Part shown: piece by piece, positions 1 through 8,708 of the stretch | Numbering within the stretch: the stretch's first letter is position 1 | How the letters are laid out: every line of letters begins with the position of its first letter | Source: Anaerolineales bacterium | GTDB lineage: Bacteria; Chloroflexota; Anaerolineae; Anaerolineales; Villigracilaceae | Direction: 5' to 3' | Length of the DNA: 64,000 bases | Assembly: GCA_024710905.1 (NCBI GenBank) | Contig: JANJTV010000012.1 | Span: forward strand, 62,001-126,000 | Notes under the pieces: generated by a model | Database searches by the model: none | What the model was told of the DNA's origin: nothing | The model's input: the letters and a program-made list of their open reading frames with translations, nothing else | Translations under genes and position numbers: made by a program

Positions 1-721
1 TTGCGTCGCGGATAAAGCTTCGTGTTTCTGAGAACGGTCCAAGCGTTGCGCCGCTTTTGGCTGCCACCCGCCAGTAGTAAATCTCACATTCTGTCAGTGC
101 TTCGGGCAGCATGCGCGTCAGGGGAATGTCAACCTCACTAATGACCACCGTTGCAAATGCTGGGTCTTCTGCAAGGTCCACGCGGTATCCTGTAGGCGTA
201 CAATCGGCTGTGTAATCCCACCATAGCAAGTCGGTGGCTTCGTTGAAACTGGCGCCGTCTGCAGGTTCCAGCAGGATCGGGGCGACCAATGCACCGGGGT
301 CGCAAACCGGGCCGGTAAAGAAGATACCCGTGGTGGATGCCGGGCCAAGGGTTGTACCGTTAATCGGAGCGACCCTCCACCTGTATTGCTTGCCAGGCTG
401 CAGCGGAGATCCCGGCCCCCAGATGGTGGAAGGGTTGCCGGTGCCACCGCCAAGGTTGGTCGTCAGCACTGGCCCTTCCCAGAGCGTAATGGCGTACCCT
501 TCCGGGGTGCACTCTGTGGTTGGGTAAGTCCATTCCAGGCTCGGGTTCAGAGTATCAATAATGCTTACCATGGCCGGGCTGGTCAAAGTCACCTGTTGCA
601 AATCCGTGGTAGGGCAGATGGGCAAGGGTGTAGGCGTGGCTGTCCCAGATGGCATAGTACACCCGGTCAGGAGTACGAACGTAAAAAAACAAATAAAGAT
701 TGTCACGATTTTTTTATTCAT
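1..721 (-). CDS. Lipoprotein with repeated Ig/Fn3-like domains (partial, 3' end outside window)
   Basis: The minus frame is open from an ATG at 721 to the left edge with no stop, so the C-terminus is missing. The protein starts with a positively charged and hydrophobic signal peptide ending in the lipobox LTGC, followed by a Thr/Pro-rich linker, so it should be a lipid-anchored surface protein. After that come two similar segments of about 95 residues, each with a central Trp, a Cys pair and a YRW/YYWRV ending, as in fibronectin-III/Ig-like beta-sandwich repeats. Function is unknown; binding of a surface polymer is one possibility. It is divergent from the glycosidase gene starting at 885. 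An AAGGA ribosome site lies about 10 bases upstream of the start. Confidence 0.75.
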   Translation of the reverse strand, partial: MNKKIVTIFICFFTFVLLTGCTMPSGTATPTPLPICPTTDLQQVTLTSPAMVSIIDTLNPSLEWTYPTTECTPEGYAITLWEGPVLTTNLGGGTGNPSTIWGPGSPLQPGKQYRWRVAPINGTTLGPASTTGIFFTGPVCDPGALVAPILLEPADGASFNEATDLLWWDYTADCTPTGYRVDLAEDPAFATVVISEVDIPLTRMLPEALTECEIYYWRVAAKSGATLGPFSETRSFIRDA

Positions 722-849
722 TGCAGGAATCCTTTTTGACTTTTGCGCTGAACTTGCCCGGAGGATTTGCGCACAAAATAAACACATATCACTTTAATAC
801 TTTCGCATCCATCATGCAATAAGCAATTTGTGCCATTATTTAATTGCCT

Positions 850-878
850 TTGACCTGTGTGGCGACTGCCTATACAAT
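850..878 (+). promoter_or_regulatory. Promoter of the glycosidase gene, leaderless geometry
   Basis: TTGACC (850-855) and TACAAT (873-878) are separated by 17 bases, each matching the sigma-70 consensus in five of six positions. The ATG at 885 follows the -10 by exactly six bases, so the expected first transcribed base is the A of the start codon. There is no Shine-Dalgarno site, consistent with a leaderless mRNA. Confidence 0.65.
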
Positions 879-884
879 GTAGCC

Positions 885-3266
885 ATGCGTGAATGGAATC
901 TGGGATTAAATGATCCATTGCACCTGGTGCTGGCAGCCGATGCCCGCCTGGGTGTTGTGGATTATGTGGATGATCACATCTGGGAGCTGGATATGACCAG
1001 CGGGGAGCCGCCCGCGCTGGATGTACGTACTACTTACGGGCTGCGAGCGCGGCTGATGCGCCTTTTTCCACGCTTCAGCGAAGGTGGCAAGTCTTATGCG
1101 AACCCAGCTGAGTTTGCCGCACCACCGCTGGTTCGGCGCATGTACCCCAACTTCATTGAAATAACTTTTTCTCCAATCGATGGCCTGGAGGTGGAAGCTG
1201 AATTCTGGGTGCCGGAGTCGCACGTTCTGGCCGGACGGTTTTCTGTCCACAACGAATCGGTTATCCCGCATGCTACCCAGTTCGAGCTGGTCGGCCAGCT
1301 GGTACCACTGGAAGGCGAAAGCATGTCTGTTATGCAGCGCCTTTCTGTCAGCACCCTGGAAGGTAAAGTTGGCGCTCTTTCTCCAGTCCTGTTCATGACC
1401 GGCGGCGCGGTCAGCGGGCAGGGACCTTACCCGGCCCTGATGCTTCCGCTTGACCTGGCGCCTGGCACATCCCGGCAGATTAGCTGGGCATTGGCCAGCC
1501 TGCCCGACCCGGCAGCCTCCTTTGACCTGGCTCGCCGGACGGCGGCCCGGCATATTGATGCCGAAAAGACCCGCATTGAGTTATTAAATAATAGCCAGAT
1601 GGTGGATATCCAGACCGGCGACCCGGATTGGGATGCAGCCCTGGCTTTCAGCCAACGGGCGGCATTCAGCTTGTTGATGCCTGCCTCCGAGAAATTGCCA
1701 CATACCAGTTTTGTGCTGGCGCGCGACCCGGACCGGGGCTATTCGCAGGCTGGTGATGGCAGTGACTACCAGCGTTTCTGGAGCGGCCAGCCGCCCCTGG
1801 AGGCGCTTTACCTGGCTTCGCTGCTGCCAATGGCCGGACAGTATGCCAGGGATTTCCTGCTAAATTTCCTGGCTGTTCAGGAGCAGGACGGTTTTATTGA
1901 CGCGAAACCTGGCTTGGCCGGGCAACGTACCCGTTTCATCGCTGCGCCTTATTTGTCCAGCCTGTCCTGGGAACTCTCCCGGTATGGCAAAGACAAAGCC
2001 TGGGTTGAAAAAACATACCCGCGCTTGCTGGCTTTCTTCCGTGCTTGGTTCTCACCTGTCCGTGACCAAGACCAGAACGGCCTGCCTGAGTGGCAGCATG
2101 TCTTGCAGACCGGTTTTGAGGAAAACCCGTTGTTTGACGGCTGGCATGCCTGGGCGCAGGGCGTGGATATCACCATGGTGCAAAGCCCGGCCCTCGGCGC
2201 GGCTTTATATCGAGAAGCGACCAGCCTGATTCATATGGCGGAATTGTTGGGCAAGATGGGCGATGCCAGCGAATTACGCAAACAGGCAGCGGCGCTGAAA
2301 CAGGAAGTGGAATCAAGCTGGGATAGCGATGGGGCGTTCTACCGTTATGCAGACCGTGATACCCACCTGAGCCAGCCCGGCAAATTGCTCAGTGATCGGC
2401 AGGCCCCCACAGAACTTGAGTTGAACAAAGAATTTAAAGCGCCGGTTCGCCTGCTCATCCGCATTTTTGGCGAGGGGGAGGCGCTTAAGCGTCCGCGTGT
2501 CAAGATTGCCGGGGAGATTTTTGGCGAGCAGGTAACTGAAACCCTCGACCGGCACGATTTTGATTTCAGTGCTACAGGTGCGGTGGCCACCAGCCGGAAA
2601 TTATTCACCCGCCTGGGGAATTTTGAATTTGACGGGCTGGGCCGCCGTGACCGATTGACCATCCAGACGGTTGACCTGACTGCTGCTGACCATACGTTGC
2701 TGCTTCCGCTCTGGGCGGGGATTCCCTACCCGCCCGAAGCCCGTGCCCTCGTCTACCGTACAATCCTAAATGCTGAGCGGTTTGATCATCCGTTTGGCAT
2801 TCCGGCAGTGCCGCGAGTGTTTTCCACCGAGGCTGACCCGGTTTGCCTGAGTGTACACATGCCTTGGAATGCCCTGATAGGGGAAGGGCTGCTGCATTAT
2901 GGCTATCGAGCGGAAGCCGCCCGCCTGGTGGCGCACGGCATGTCCGCAGTCATCCAGAGCTTGAAACGTACAAATGCTTTCTTTCGAACATACCATGCCG
3001 AAACCGGCGCGGGGCTTGGCGAGCGCAACACCTTGCATGGCTTGGCTCCCGTAGGATTATTCCTGAGAACCCTGGGCGTGGAGATTTTTTCACCATTGCA
3101 CGTACGCCTTTCAGGAGAGAATCCATTTCCCTGGCCGGTTACGGTAAAATATAGAGGGTTGATTGTGACACGTCAATTGCACCAGACCGAGGTGATTTTC
3201 CCCAACGGGCAATCTGCTGTTTTTGATGGCCCGGCCAATGTTACGGTCAATGGTGAGCAGGAGTAA
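885..3266 (+). CDS. Six-hairpin (alpha/alpha)6 glycosidase-like protein, GH63/MGH1/amylo-glucosidase type
   Basis: The 793-residue product lacks a signal peptide and is probably cytoplasmic. The N-terminal third looks like a beta-sandwich. The rest has the Trp/Asp-rich pattern of (alpha/alpha)6-barrel glycosidases such as GH63, mannosylglycerate hydrolase-like or amylo-alpha-1,6-glucosidase proteins. Around residues 390-410 a segment with DQDQNGLPEW followed by ENPLFDGW resembles their catalytic region. A short beta domain ends the chain. The substrate cannot be read from the sequence; an alpha-glucoside or mannoside is most likely. I chose ATG 885 over a TTG at 828 because the promoter spacing fits it. 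Two cyclic-di-AMP receptor-like genes follow after two bases and are probably co-transcribed. Confidence 0.7.
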   Translation: MREWNLGLNDPLHLVLAADARLGVVDYVDDHIWELDMTSGEPPALDVRTTYGLRARLMRLFPRFSEGGKSYANPAEFAAPPLVRRMYPNFIEITFSPIDGLEVEAEFWVPESHVLAGRFSVHNESVIPHATQFELVGQLVPLEGESMSVMQRLSVSTLEGKVGALSPVLFMTGGAVSGQGPYPALMLPLDLAPGTSRQISWALASLPDPAASFDLARRTAARHIDAEKTRIELLNNSQMVDIQTGDPDWDAALAFSQRAAFSLLMPASEKLPHTSFVLARDPDRGYSQAGDGSDYQRFWSGQPPLEALYLASLLPMAGQYARDFLLNFLAVQEQDGFIDAKPGLAGQRTRFIAAPYLSSLSWELSRYGKDKAWVEKTYPRLLAFFRAWFSPVRDQDQNGLPEWQHVLQTGFEENPLFDGWHAWAQGVDITMVQSPALGAALYREATSLIHMAELLGKMGDASELRKQAAALKQEVESSWDSDGAFYRYADRDTHLSQPGKLLSDRQAPTELELNKEFKAPVRLLIRIFGEGEALKRPRVKIAGEIFGEQVTETLDRHDFDFSATGAVATSRKLFTRLGNFEFDGLGRRDRLTIQTVDLTAADHTLLLPLWAGIPYPPEARALVYRTILNAERFDHPFGIPAVPRVFSTEADPVCLSVHMPWNALIGEGLLHYGYRAEAARLVAHGMSAVIQSLKRTNAFFRTYHAETGAGLGERNTLHGLAPVGLFLRTLGVEIFSPLHVRLSGENPFPWPVTVKYRGLIVTRQLHQTEVIFPNGQSAVFDGPANVTVNGEQE

Positions 3267-3268
3267 TT

Positions 3269-3610
3269 ATGGAAAAACCCCTTCCCATTCATTCGATCAT
3301 GACAGCTGTGATCCAGGAGCAAGACTTGGAGCCAGCCATGAAAGCATTGCGTGAGCAGGAGATTCCTGTGCGGCATTTTTCCAGCACGGGCGGTTTCCTC
3401 GGGCGTCGTAACGCCACCCTGATTATCGCCCTGACCAATGGTATGGCCGAAAAGATTATTGGCATCCTGCAGGGCGCATGCCGCCAGCGTGTGGAATACC
3501 TGACCTTGCCGTTGGAAGGGTCGCCGCTGCCCATGCCTACCCCCGTCCCTGTTACGGTGGGCGGGGCCACAATTTTTACTTTCCCCGTCGAACGGTTTGA
3601 AGAGGTTTAA
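3269..3610 (+). CDS. PII-like cyclic-di-AMP receptor family protein (DarA/PstA type), copy 1
   Basis: The 113-residue protein contains the family signature STGGFLGRRNATLIIAL near residues 39-55, the T-loop/ligand region of the cyclic-di-AMP receptors called PstA or DarA (PF06153). These proteins are trimeric ferredoxin-fold relatives of PII; the target of the Chloroflexota versions is not known. Compared with copy 2 it has a Pro-rich insertion before the last strand, and it ends in a matching VERFEEV-like tail. GGAG sits seven bases before the ATG. It follows the glycosidase by two bases and precedes copy 2 by eleven. Confidence 0.82.
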   Translation: MEKPLPIHSIMTAVIQEQDLEPAMKALREQEIPVRHFSSTGGFLGRRNATLIIALTNGMAEKIIGILQGACRQRVEYLTLPLEGSPLPMPTPVPVTVGGATIFTFPVERFEEV

Positions 3611-3621
3611 GGAGCGTCGCC

Positions 3622-3885
3622 ATGAAACTGGTACTTGCCATCCTCAAAGATGAAGATGTGGATAACACAGTGCACGGCTTAACTGCCGCCCAGTTCCGCG
3701 TGACGCGGGTGGCCTCCACGGGCGGGTTTTTCCGCAAGGGAAATACCACCCTGATGATGGGTGTGGAAGATGGCAAGGTGGATGAAGCCATCGAGGTGAT
3801 TCGTTCCCATACCCAACCATCTGCTGATGGGGGCAAGCGGGCGACCATCTTTGTCGTGCCAGTCACTCATTTCGAACAAATATAA
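3622..3885 (+). CDS. PII-like cyclic-di-AMP receptor family protein (DarA/PstA type), copy 2
   Basis: This 87-residue protein is a shorter paralogue of the preceding one, with STGGFFRKGNTTLMMGV around residues 32-48 and the same end (VTHFEQI). The strong AAGGAG site is seven bases from the ATG. The tandem arrangement points to duplication; the two could form mixed trimers or respond to different ligand levels, which is inference. No cyclic-di-AMP synthase (DisA/CdaA) is visible in the window. Confidence 0.82.
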   Translation: MKLVLAILKDEDVDNTVHGLTAAQFRVTRVASTGGFFRKGNTTLMMGVEDGKVDEAIEVIRSHTQPSADGGKRATIFVVPVTHFEQI

Positions 3886-3909
3886 GCGATTGCTGTTTTA
3901 CCTGCCTGG

Positions 3910-4386
3910 TTAATCCAATCGCAACAGGTATTCTTTTACCCTGGCATTGCGCCCCTCGGCAAAGCTTATTTCTTCGTCGTAGATGATAAACCCGCACTTT
4001 TGCAGTACACGCAGCGAAGCCGAATTATCCGCAACAACCCGGGCAAATAACGGGCGGATGGTTTGTTCTTCCAAAAAAGCCTGTAAGGCCTGGCTGGCAA
4101 ATCCCTGCCCCCAAAACCCCCTTCCCAGCCAGTAGCCAACTTCCAGGTCACCGAACCAGCCGTGGCTGGATATGCTCCCCGCCACGTCCCCATCGACCAG
4201 AATTGTGCGGGCAAGGACGCCCTTATCCGCAAGGATTTTCTCCCAGCGCGCCAGGAAGGCAGTCTTATCCGTCGGGTCTTTTGCGGTAAACGCCGCCATG
4301 TAATTAGCGGTTTCATCCAACTGGTGCTGGAAGAAATGCTCCAGGTCGGTTGCCTGCACCAGGCGGAGGGTAATTTTGCTGCTCAT
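3910..4386 (-). CDS. GNAT family N-acetyltransferase (RimJ/RimL-like)
   Basis: The 158-residue protein has the GNAT acetyl-CoA fold: a strand carrying EVGYWLGRGFWGQGFASQAL near residues 85-104 (motif A, pyrophosphate loop) and VVADNSASLRVLQKCGF near 120-136 (motif B). This pattern is typical of RimJ/RimL acetyltransferases acting on protein N-termini or small amines; the substrate is not predictable. The chosen start is the Met at 4386, preceded by AGGTGA inside the end of the upstream gene. The start lies four bases after that gene's stop, so translation is probably coupled. Confidence 0.85.
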   Translation of the reverse strand: MSSKITLRLVQATDLEHFFQHQLDETANYMAAFTAKDPTDKTAFLARWEKILADKGVLARTILVDGDVAGSISSHGWFGDLEVGYWLGRGFWGQGFASQALQAFLEEQTIRPLFARVVADNSASLRVLQKCGFIIYDEEISFAEGRNARVKEYLLRLD

Positions 4387-4390
4387 TCCT

Positions 4391-5944
4391 CTAATCACCT
4401 TTTGGGGCATATACGGCCAGGTTAACCTCGCGATTGATGTAGATTGGTTCGTACTCCTTGAGAAGGATTGCGGCAACAGTATCTGACCAGACATTATTCT
4501 CGTACCAGAAAGGCTCCGAGTCAATTTCTTTATAGCCATCCCACAAAATGGCGGTGATGATTAAGCCAAATTCGTGTTGTTCTGTCTGTAGCCGGAACTG
4601 ATCAAAATAAGGCCGGTTATTGGCCATTGCCATTTCCATTAACTCAATTTTTTCATATTCTGGCAGGTTCAGGCTGGGGGAAACCAGGCCGTATAGGACA
4701 AAATGCCGGTAGTCAATATAAAGTACTACCCGATCATCTTCATAATCTCCGAGGATGGCGTTCAAATCCTGAATGGCTTGCTGCGCCTGTTCTTCCGGAG
4801 GTTGCCAGCGGGTGGGAACTCCCCGAATCGCAAAGAACAGGGGGATGACGAGCAGCGCCAGTAAGACCCAGGCGTAGGAAAACATTGCAGGCTGACCGGA
4901 TGTTTCTTGTTCGGTTGCCAATGTTCCCCAGCCGAGCAGGTGGGTCACCAGCAGGAGTGTTACAAGGAAAGTATCGTAGTTATGCAGGTCGTAGCCGCCG
5001 CCAGCCCTCAGGCTGATGTATGTGCTTCCTGCAAAAAGCACCAATAGGATACCCAGCAGGGCGGTTGTTCGCAGCCAGTGAATATGCCGGGTATTCCTCG
5101 CCAGCATCCATCCACTCAACAAGGTCGGCGCTAGTGTAGCCAGCCCAATCCCTGGCAAAAGGCCCAGAGAGAAACCATTGTTTGGCCAGAGCTTGGAACG
5201 GAAAAAGCCATACTGCATTTCAGGGGCAAGGATGGATGGATTACCCGATGCTGCCGTGGAAAAGGCATAGACCAGTACGGCAGTGCCGCTGCCCAGAATT
5301 CCCCAAATGAATGGATGCTTTGTATACCCGAAGAACGTCTTTGCCTGCTTCGGTTCTGTAACCAGGTAGAGCACAGTCGCCGTGATGGCCGGCATGGCAA
5401 ACCAGTTCACGCGGGTTAACCCGGCCCAGGCTGAACAGATGATGACCAACCACAGGTTGCGAATTGGTTTCTCGCGGTCATAGAACCACAAAACAGGAAG
5501 GATGGCAGGCAGGGTGTGGTAATACACAGGGCCCTGGTTAAGGAATAATATTCCCCAGCCAGCAAACAGCCAAAAGCGGAGTTTGTCGGCTGGGGTGAAC
5601 TTTGCGGCACCCCAGGCAGAAGCCACGGCAGTTGCAGCAATGCTGGCAAGCGACAGCATCACAATCCACAGGCGATACATCCAAATCTGCGAATTGGGGA
5701 TGAGCCAGACCAGCCCTTCCAAGATGGCCCGGCCGGGGTCCAGCCAGGGCCAGGCGGCTCGTTCATCTCCCAGCAGAGGGGCATATACCTGGTACGCTTC
5801 GTACAACCGGCCCGATTCAGACCAAAAAGAAGGAAATGGATAGTTTGAAACCGGTTGAAGCAGTGCATAAACGCGCAGGCCCAGCCCGGCAAAAATGGCG
5901 AGCCCGGCCAGCATCCACATTAACTTTTGCCAGGGAGTATTCAT
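4391..5944 (-). CDS. GT-C-like polytopic membrane protein (glycosyltransferase family 39-like)
   Basis: The product of about 517 residues has a first transmembrane helix (LAIFAGLGLRVYALL), a short acidic loop with WSESGRLYEAYQVYAP, then roughly nine or ten hydrophobic helices and a soluble C-terminal third. This layout matches GT-C glycosyltransferases that use polyprenyl-phosphate sugars, but the usual early Asp-Glu motif is weak. The ATG at 5944 is preferred to one 30 bases upstream because GAAGG is placed just ahead of it and the longer form would overlap the SDR gene. Its sugar donor and acceptor are unknown. Confidence 0.6.
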   Translation of the reverse strand: MNTPWQKLMWMLAGLAIFAGLGLRVYALLQPVSNYPFPSFWSESGRLYEAYQVYAPLLGDERAAWPWLDPGRAILEGLVWLIPNSQIWMYRLWIVMLSLASIAATAVASAWGAAKFTPADKLRFWLFAGWGILFLNQGPVYYHTLPAILPVLWFYDREKPIRNLWLVIICSAWAGLTRVNWFAMPAITATVLYLVTEPKQAKTFFGYTKHPFIWGILGSGTAVLVYAFSTAASGNPSILAPEMQYGFFRSKLWPNNGFSLGLLPGIGLATLAPTLLSGWMLARNTRHIHWLRTTALLGILLVLFAGSTYISLRAGGGYDLHNYDTFLVTLLLVTHLLGWGTLATEQETSGQPAMFSYAWVLLALLVIPLFFAIRGVPTRWQPPEEQAQQAIQDLNAILGDYEDDRVVLYIDYRHFVLYGLVSPSLNLPEYEKIELMEMAMANNRPYFDQFRLQTEQHEFGLIITAILWDGYKEIDSEPFWYENNVWSDTVAAILLKEYEPIYINREVNLAVYAPKGD

Positions 5945-5951
5945 AATACCT

Positions 5952-6728
5952 TCATTGTGCCGTATTACCGCCATCGGTCAGCAGCAGGTGACCGGTAACA
6001 AAAGATGAATCATCCGAAGCCAAGAACAGCACCACGCGGGCAATTTCCTCCGGCCGGGCAAAACGCTTCATCGGGATGTACGCCGCCGACTCTTGCATGG
6101 CTGCTTCCATAGTAACTGGGTCGGAGTGCTCAAAGTAGCCTTTTTCCAGCCAGCGTTCCACAAACGTATCGCCGGGGCAAACTGCATTCACACGGATGTT
6201 TTCGTGGGCATGGTCCAGCGCCATGCTGCGCGTCAGTTGCGCCACCGCGCCTTTACTCACGGCGTAGGGCAGGGCATCGCGTGCGCCGACCACTGCCCAA
6301 TCTGAACCGTTATTGACAATCGCGCCGCCTCCCGCCGCCCGCAGGTGCGGGAGCACCAACCGGCTCATCCGCCAGACGGCGGTCACGTTCAGGGCCAGGG
6401 TATTGTGCCAGTCCTGTTCGGTCACGCTCTCGGCGCCGCCTTTTGTGACAATTCCTGCATTGTTAAAGAGAATGTGGATGTTTCCAAACTGCTGGGTGGC
6501 GACTTGTACAACGGATTCGCAATCCTCGGCGCGGGTATGGTCTGCCTGGACGAAAACAGCGCTGGCTCCCCGGTTGCGGCATTCCTTTTCGACAGTTTTC
6601 CCCAGTTCCGTGCGGCGGCCAGTAAGGATCAGGTTTGCGCCTTCGACGGCAAACAGCAGGGCGGTGGCTTTACCAATGCCGCTGGTGGCCCCGGTGATGA
6701 TGGCGGTTTTACCGCTTAGTTTTCCCAT
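5952..6728 (-). CDS. Short-chain dehydrogenase/reductase (SDR, classical type)
   Basis: The 258-residue protein has the complete classical SDR pattern: the nucleotide loop TGATSGIG at residues 12-19, NNAG at 89-92, Ser142, and the catalytic YAVSK with Tyr155 and Lys159. R38-R39 after the second strand suggest NADP(H) preference. It ends with the common ...TDGGNTAQ tail. It probably oxidises or reduces a small alcohol or carbonyl; the neighbours, a GT-C protein and a glycosidase, make a sugar or sugar-derived substrate possible. It lies one base after the kinase-like gene in the minus-strand run. Confidence 0.9.
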   Translation of the reverse strand: MGKLSGKTAIITGATSGIGKATALLFAVEGANLILTGRRTELGKTVEKECRNRGASAVFVQADHTRAEDCESVVQVATQQFGNIHILFNNAGIVTKGGAESVTEQDWHNTLALNVTAVWRMSRLVLPHLRAAGGGAIVNNGSDWAVVGARDALPYAVSKGAVAQLTRSMALDHAHENIRVNAVCPGDTFVERWLEKGYFEHSDPVTMEAAMQESAAYIPMKRFARPEEIARVVLFLASDDSSFVTGHLLLTDGGNTAQ

Positions 6729-6729
6729 C

Positions 6730-7362
6730 TCAATTTTCCATGTAAAGGCCGCCGGTTTGTTCCATCCAATCGGCGATTTTCTCTACAGCGGCGGGAATAT
6801 TGTTGTCAGAAATATCCACCCGGAAAACGGGCAGTTTGCTTTCATCCACCAGTCGGGTCATTAATTCCTGTTCCCGCTCGAAACGGGAAAGGTCGTCATA
6901 CTGGCCGGGGTTGCCCGAGACTTTGAGCCGCTTTTCGCGCGCATCGAAAAAGCTCTCGGGAGTCCGGTTGAGGAAGACCAGCCGGAAGCCGAGTGGCAGC
7001 AGGCGATCCTCCAGCCAGCCGAAGTCGTAATCCCGGCCATATTCCTGCAACTGGTAGGCGCGGGTGGAGATGTGAAATCGGTCAACGATCCACGAGTAGT
7101 AGCGTTGCAGTTCGAACAGGCGCGCCCAGGTCGCATAGGTTTCCAGGGCCAGGGTTTCCTCCTCGGGCTGGAAGTTGATCAGCCCGCGCCCCCAGGGGAA
7201 GTTGGTGAAGGCGCACCACTCGCCGGAGATGAGCGGGGAATGGTACTGGTATTTGCGCGGGCCGACAATGCGCGGGTGTTCGTTGAGCGCAAAGGCGATG
7301 TCGGTTTTGAAGGTCAGGCGAGTGCCTTCGAGGATGATCTTGGGAACGAGTTTGTTGCCCAT
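6730..7362 (-). CDS. Thymidylate/deoxynucleoside kinase-like P-loop protein with altered Walker A
   Basis: The 210-residue product resembles the thymidylate/deoxynucleoside kinase family. An initial strand IILEG leads into GTRLTFKT (about residues 12-19), which fits the Walker A pattern except that Phe replaces the last Gly. A VDRFHISTRAYQ segment resembles the DRxxxS substrate motif, and LVFLNRTPESFFDAREKR resembles the lid region. A helical tail closes the protein. The altered loop raises the question of whether it still phosphorylates anything. The Met at 7362 lies four bases after the GH1 stop; a longer upstream frame would run inside GH1 and is not real. Confidence 0.6.
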   Translation of the reverse strand: MGNKLVPKIILEGTRLTFKTDIAFALNEHPRIVGPRKYQYHSPLISGEWCAFTNFPWGRGLINFQPEEETLALETYATWARLFELQRYYSWIVDRFHISTRAYQLQEYGRDYDFGWLEDRLLPLGFRLVFLNRTPESFFDAREKRLKVSGNPGQYDDLSRFEREQELMTRLVDESKLPVFRVDISDNNIPAAVEKIADWMEQTGGLYMEN

Positions 7363-7366
7363 AGGG

Positions 7367-8695
7367 TTATGGATGGAAAATTTTCTCGTACACTTCAGGG
7401 CAGTATTTTTTGACCATTTCATCTGAAATGCCGTTCTCTTCGCAGATGTCGGAATATAAATCCACCGATTTACGCCGGGTGCGGGCCTGGGTGTCAATAT
7501 CCAGCCCCCACAGGCCAAATCGCTGGCTCCAACCGCGTTCCCATTCAAAGTTATCCACCAGCGACCAGTGATAATAGCCTTTGACCGGCCAATTGAAATT
7601 GACTGCCCGCCAGACTTGGTGCAGGTGCTGGGCCAGGTAGCGCGGACGCATGGCGTCCTGGTCGTCTTCCACACCGTTTTCAGTGATTAGTATCGGCGTG
7701 CCGGGGTAGGTCTTGTTAATCCATTTGATGCTGTCGAACAGGCCCTCGGGGATGTTGGCGATGAATTTTGTGGTCGAAAAATCCGAATTTTCAGGGTAGT
7801 AGCGTTTGCCAAATAATTCTTTTGCATTTGACAGGTCAAATTTGACTGTATCTACCGAGTAATAATTCAGGCCCAAATAATCTTGCAGTCCTTTGGCTTC
7901 AGGGATGCTGACGTTGCCAACTGGCGATTTCATCACGCCGGTGCTGATGGCGCTGGGGAAGGCCATGTTAATGCCGTTGTACTGGATGTTACGCATGATT
8001 GCATCCAGCGGGAACCAGGGGCGGGCAGCCACCATTGGGCGGTAATGCAGGGCATAACCCACCCGCGCCTCCGGCTGGATTTCATGAATGGCTTTGTACG
8101 CGGCGGCATGCCCTCGCAGCATGTTTGCCATCACCCGCATGGCAACATTCAGGCCACGGTCGCCACCCGCGCAGGTCGGGAAATCCCCGGCCACATAACC
8201 ACTCAGGGCATAAATGTTCGGCTCATTAATTGTGATCCAGTAGGTGACATATTCTCTTAATGCTTCAACAACTTTGCGTACGTATTTTTCAAACAAACCA
8301 ACCACTGAAACGTCATCCCATCCGCATTTTTCGTACAGCCAGAGCGGGTCTGTGAAGTGGTGCAGGGTGACCATTGGCATTAATCCACGTTCCGTCATGC
8401 CGCGCGCCATTACTCGGTAACGGTCAAGCGCGTCTTCATCCCAACGGTCTGGCGTGGGCTGGATGCGACTCCATTCAATGGAAAAACGGTGCGTATTCTG
8501 GTGGGTTTCGGCAGCCCGATCCATATCCTCGCGCCAGCGCCCTCCCCACCAATCGGCGGCCAGCCCGGCCTTGTGCAGGGTGTGGCCTTCCTGTTCCCAG
8601 CGATGCCAGTTGTTATTGGTGTTGTTGCCTTCCACCTGGTGAGAGGCGGTGGCGGTTCCCCAAAGGAACCCTTTCGGGAAGTGATAAGCAGGCAT
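7367..8695 (-). CDS. Glycoside hydrolase family 1 beta-glucosidase/beta-galactosidase
   Basis: The 442-residue length is normal for GH1. FLWGTATASHQVEG near residue 10 is the N-terminal signature. TINEPN gives the acid/base Glu158 and ITENGVED gives the nucleophile Glu339, while GYYHWSLVDNFEWERG is the aglycone/glycone-site segment. It hydrolyses beta-linked glucosides, galactosides or similar oligosaccharides in the cytoplasm with retention. No signal peptide is present. The start at 8695 has GGAG six bases upstream; the ATG ten codons earlier would overlap rlmB and lacks such a site. Confidence 0.93.
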   Translation of the reverse strand: MPAYHFPKGFLWGTATASHQVEGNNTNNNWHRWEQEGHTLHKAGLAADWWGGRWREDMDRAAETHQNTHRFSIEWSRIQPTPDRWDEDALDRYRVMARGMTERGLMPMVTLHHFTDPLWLYEKCGWDDVSVVGLFEKYVRKVVEALREYVTYWITINEPNIYALSGYVAGDFPTCAGGDRGLNVAMRVMANMLRGHAAAYKAIHEIQPEARVGYALHYRPMVAARPWFPLDAIMRNIQYNGINMAFPSAISTGVMKSPVGNVSIPEAKGLQDYLGLNYYSVDTVKFDLSNAKELFGKRYYPENSDFSTTKFIANIPEGLFDSIKWINKTYPGTPILITENGVEDDQDAMRPRYLAQHLHQVWRAVNFNWPVKGYYHWSLVDNFEWERGWSQRFGLWGLDIDTQARTRRKSVDLYSDICEENGISDEMVKKYCPEVYEKIFHP

Positions 8696-8708
8696 GTATG
8701 CTCCGTAT

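Noticed and set aside
828-884. TTG start 19 codons upstream for the glycosidase
   Set aside because: The extra codons cover the promoter elements at 850-878 and have no ribosome site.
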